Positions 53,759 to 55,125 of a DNA stretch of 55,125 nt are shown in pieces. The position numbers and the translations under genes were made by a program. Numbering within the stretch: position 1 is the first letter of the stretch; every line of letters begins with the position of its first letter. The DNA lies in assembly GCA_015060705.1 (NCBI GenBank), contig SUXY01000013.1, positions 1-55,125 on the forward strand, in the 5' to 3' direction. The notes beneath the pieces were generated by a model. That model did not search any database. It saw nothing but the letters and a program-made list of their open reading frames with translations, and was not told where the DNA came from. Source of the stretch: Bacteroides sp. GTDB taxonomy: Bacteria > Bacteroidota > Bacteroidia > Bacteroidales > Bacteroidaceae.

Positions 53759-53782
53759 AACTGGTGTCAAAAACTGGTGTCA
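53759..53782. repeat. 11-base direct repeat AACTGGTGTCA, two copies
   Basis: Copies at 53759-53769 and 53772-53782, period 13, about 80 bases inside the guaA-like segment. Such paired repeats resemble integrase arm-binding sites. The second overlaps the stop of small membrane protein C. Confidence 0.5.
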
Positions 53783-53959
53783 TTCTTTATTGTTTTTGAG
53801 CGTTTTCTTGTACTTTATCGTTAAAATTATAGAACGAATAAGTATTATAAAAGCTAATGCTGTTAAAAACCTTCTTTCGGTTCCAATACTAACACCAAGT
53901 AACAAAATACCTGTTGTGATACAGATGTAATATATAATTAATGGGTTGTTGTTTTTCAT
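53780..53959 (-). CDS. 59-residue membrane protein C
   Basis: A small protein starting MKNNNPLIIYYICITTGILL with two hydrophobic segments (about 7-24 and 33-48) and a lysine/asparagine-rich end (KYKKTLKNNKE). Its ATG is one base after the TAA of the upstream gene, so the pair is translationally coupled. A longer frame starting upstream overlaps that gene and is rejected. The family is not recognised. Confidence 0.6.
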   Translation of the reverse strand: MKNNNPLIIYYICITTGILLLGVSIGTERRFLTALAFIILIRSIILTIKYKKTLKNNKE

Positions 53960-53960
53960 A

Positions 53961-54116
53961 TTATTTCTTTTTGAATGTAATATAATCATGTACATTACTA
54001 AATAGAAGGAGTAATCCAAATAATGATAGATAATATGAACCATCTATGAAACACACAATTGCAAAAACTAATGCTATTATAGCACTGATTATTATCCAGA
54101 TAATCTTTCCTTTCAT
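53961..54116 (-). CDS. 51-residue membrane protein, paralogue B
   Basis: It starts MKGKIIWIIISAIIALVFAI and has two hydrophobic segments around VCFIDGSYYLSLFGLLLL, ending DYITFKKK. It is clearly related to protein A at 53358-53531, with the same spacing of Cys-Phe, Asp-Gly, Tyr-Tyr-Leu, Phe-Gly-Leu and the terminal lysines. A TATATTTG box on the minus strand at 54141-54148 (25 bases upstream) gives the B-C pair its own promoter. The function is unknown. Confidence 0.65.
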   Translation of the reverse strand: MKGKIIWIIISAIIALVFAIVCFIDGSYYLSLFGLLLLFSNVHDYITFKKK

Positions 54117-54170
54117 TGGTATTGTAGAGCTTGTTTGTTACAAATATATGAAATTATTTTGATGTTATAG

Positions 54171-54803
54171 TTATAAAATAAACTCTTTTTTTATTCTCTG
54201 AACAGTGCTTACACTAACACCACCCAATTTAGCAACATTACGAATGGCATACCCTTTTTTCAAAAGTGAAATCACTTCCTTATACTCTTCTCGTTTCTGC
54301 TCAGAAGTCTTCACAGAACCTGGTTTCCTGCCCAATTTTCCACCGTTCTTTATGTAACTATCCCTACCACTATTCAAGCGGTAAACGATGTTAGAACGCT
54401 CTATATTCGCCATTTCAGCAAGCACCGTTACTATAATGCTGGCAACTGGATTGACTTCGCCATTGGGTTGTAAAGTATGGATGCCAAGATTCTGAATGTA
54501 AACAGAAACTCCCGATTCATGAAGCATTTCCAAAGACTTCAAAACTTGAAGTGTTGAGCGTCCAAGTCTTGAAAGTTCAGAAAGCAAAAGATAGTTCACT
54601 TGGTGTTCAATGCAGTAGTTGATACACTCCATTAATACCATACGATTTTCGTTCTTGGTAGCACCACTGATATGCTCTTCGTATGTTCCCATTAACTGGT
54701 ATTCATTACGACTGGCAAAATGGGTCAAGTCCTCGATTTGACGTTGGGTGTTCTATCTGTCATTACTTGATGATACTCTGGCGTAAATTACTGCTGTCTT
54801 CAT
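54171..54803 (-). pseudogene. serine recombinase (resolvase/invertase family) with an amber stop at codon 17
   Basis: Reading from ATG 54803 gives MKTAVIYARVSSSNDR, then TAG (54753-54755), then NTQRQIEDLTHFASR and an intact resolvase to 54171 (210 codons). Related proteins have Q at this position, so a CAG-to-TAG change explains it. The catalytic serine (ARVSS) lies before the stop. The remaining frame has ELSRLGRS (about 100), AEMANIERSNIVYRL and a C-terminal HTH (YAIRNVAKLGGVSVSTVQRI). Restart at ATG 54728 would lack the serine, so the product is probably inactive unless the stop is read through. Confidence 0.85.
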
Positions 54804-54826
54804 AATGGTTACTTCTTTAACACTGG

Positions 54827-54858
54827 CAAATATAACTGGAATATCCTGTTCCAGCAAA
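54827..54858 (-). promoter_or_regulatory. recombinase promoter with a palindromic operator in the spacer
   Basis: Minus-strand TTTG (54855-54858), 20 bases, TATATTTG (54827-54834). The spacer is almost entirely the palindrome CTGGAA-N7-TTCCAG (54836-54854), well placed for repression, possibly by the recombinase itself or another element protein. Confidence 0.6.
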
Positions 54859-54888
54859 TCCCTGATGCAGAAAATTCAAAGAATATTT

Positions 54889-54958
54889 TGAATACAAAAA
54901 ATGCTGGGCTTGGGATATGAATACAGATTTATTTGAATACAAATTATTTATGAGTACA
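54889..54958 (+). repeat. cluster of TGAATACA repeats
   Basis: TGAATACA at 54889-54896, 54918-54925 and 54934-54941, and TGAGTACA at 54951-54958. The last three are spaced 16 and 17 bases apart. Two copies are within the longer TTTGAATACAAA. They lie upstream of the recombinase promoter, in a ~220-base stretch with no gene, and could be protein-binding sites. Confidence 0.4.
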
Positions 54959-55079
54959 AGAGATAAACGATAAACAGATATGTTGAATTGAATATCAAGA
55001 TTTTATATAAAAATTGAAGAAATGATAAATACTACCCTTGTTTTTAATGGGCACTATACATAATTTTGTGTAAATGTAG

Positions 55080-55115
55080 AATACGGGATTCAGAAATGAG
55101 TCTCGTATTTTCTTT
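55080..55115 (+). terminator. plus-strand intrinsic terminator near the window end
   Basis: AATACGGGATTC (55080-55091) pairs with GAGTCTCGTATT (55098-55109), with two G-U pairs in the plus-strand RNA, followed by TTTCTTTATT. No plus-strand gene precedes it within the window, so its transcript is unknown. Confidence 0.65.
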
Positions 55116-55125
55116 ATTATTAAAT

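Noticed and set aside
53864..54043. Longer form of small membrane protein C starting at 54043
   Set aside because: It would overlap paralogue B by about 80 bases in another frame; the ATG one base after B's stop is a normal coupled start.
1..55125. CRISPR arrays, rRNA genes, complete insertion sequences
   Set aside because: No regularly spaced repeats of 25-40 bases, no rRNA-like conserved segments, and no transposase gene with terminal inverted repeats were seen.

Overview
This window comes from a gut-type member of the Bacteroidota, most likely order Bacteroidales (Bacteroides/Phocaeicola-like). The reasons are many TAnnTTTG -7 promoter boxes (several with a TTTG-like -33 box about 19 bases upstream), few Shine-Dalgarno sequences, SusD-era style lipoproteins, and family content typical of the group (DUF4286, DUF4836, DUF6057, DUF2582, TIGR03905, type I pullulanase, GH20 hexosaminidase). 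Almost all of it is ordinary chromosomal backbone; only the last ~1.5 kb looks accessory.

Layout. 1-5.1 kb: the tail of an unidentified gene, a small winged-helix protein, lepA, and a large transglutaminase-like lipoprotein. 5.2-12 kb: cutC on the minus strand, then a complete rseC-rnfBCDGEA operon for the ion-pumping ferredoxin:NAD+ oxidoreductase. 12-19.2 kb: a sugar-nucleotidyltransferase-like gene, ispE (minus), dnaB, pheT, yebC and a TSCPD-domain protein. 19.3-27.8 kb (minus): a two-gene AddAB-like helicase/nuclease unit and a GH20 hexosaminidase lipoprotein. 28-36 kb: tRNA-Ala(GGC), DUF4286, ruvC, pullulanase, a PlpD-like patatin/outer-membrane barrel (minus), a double ABC ATPase and a Dcu-type C4-dicarboxylate transporter. 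36-42.9 kb: a dicarboxylate/amino-acid symporter, a PIG-L deacetylase, tRNA-Thr(CGT), an AlaX-like editing protein, Hsp20, and a DUF6057 / CXXCH-containing propeller pair. 43-52 kb: a solitary HpaII-like endonuclease gene, nucleoside MFS transporter, bifunctional nuclease, rsmE, DUF4836 lipoprotein, acyltransferase, FtsE/FtsX-like ABC pair, YtxH-like protein and a small outer-membrane barrel. 52-53.1 kb: a tRNA dihydrouridine synthase (minus).

The right end (53.1-55.1 kb) holds several features that a gene caller would miss: a promoter-plus-terminator small RNA candidate, three tiny membrane-protein genes (two of them paralogues), a short minus-strand segment that reads like the 3' end of guaA and may be an attachment-site scar, and a serine recombinase gene broken by one amber codon.

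The most interesting signal is a second small RNA candidate at 42880-42941 (minus). It has a perfect TTTG-N19-TACCTTTG promoter and an intrinsic terminator. Its single-stranded 5' part is complementary at 22 of 24 positions to the sequence just before the start codon of the transglutaminase lipoprotein 40 kb away. This suggests trans-acting translational control. All functional statements are read from sequence and family knowledge only; no database search was run.
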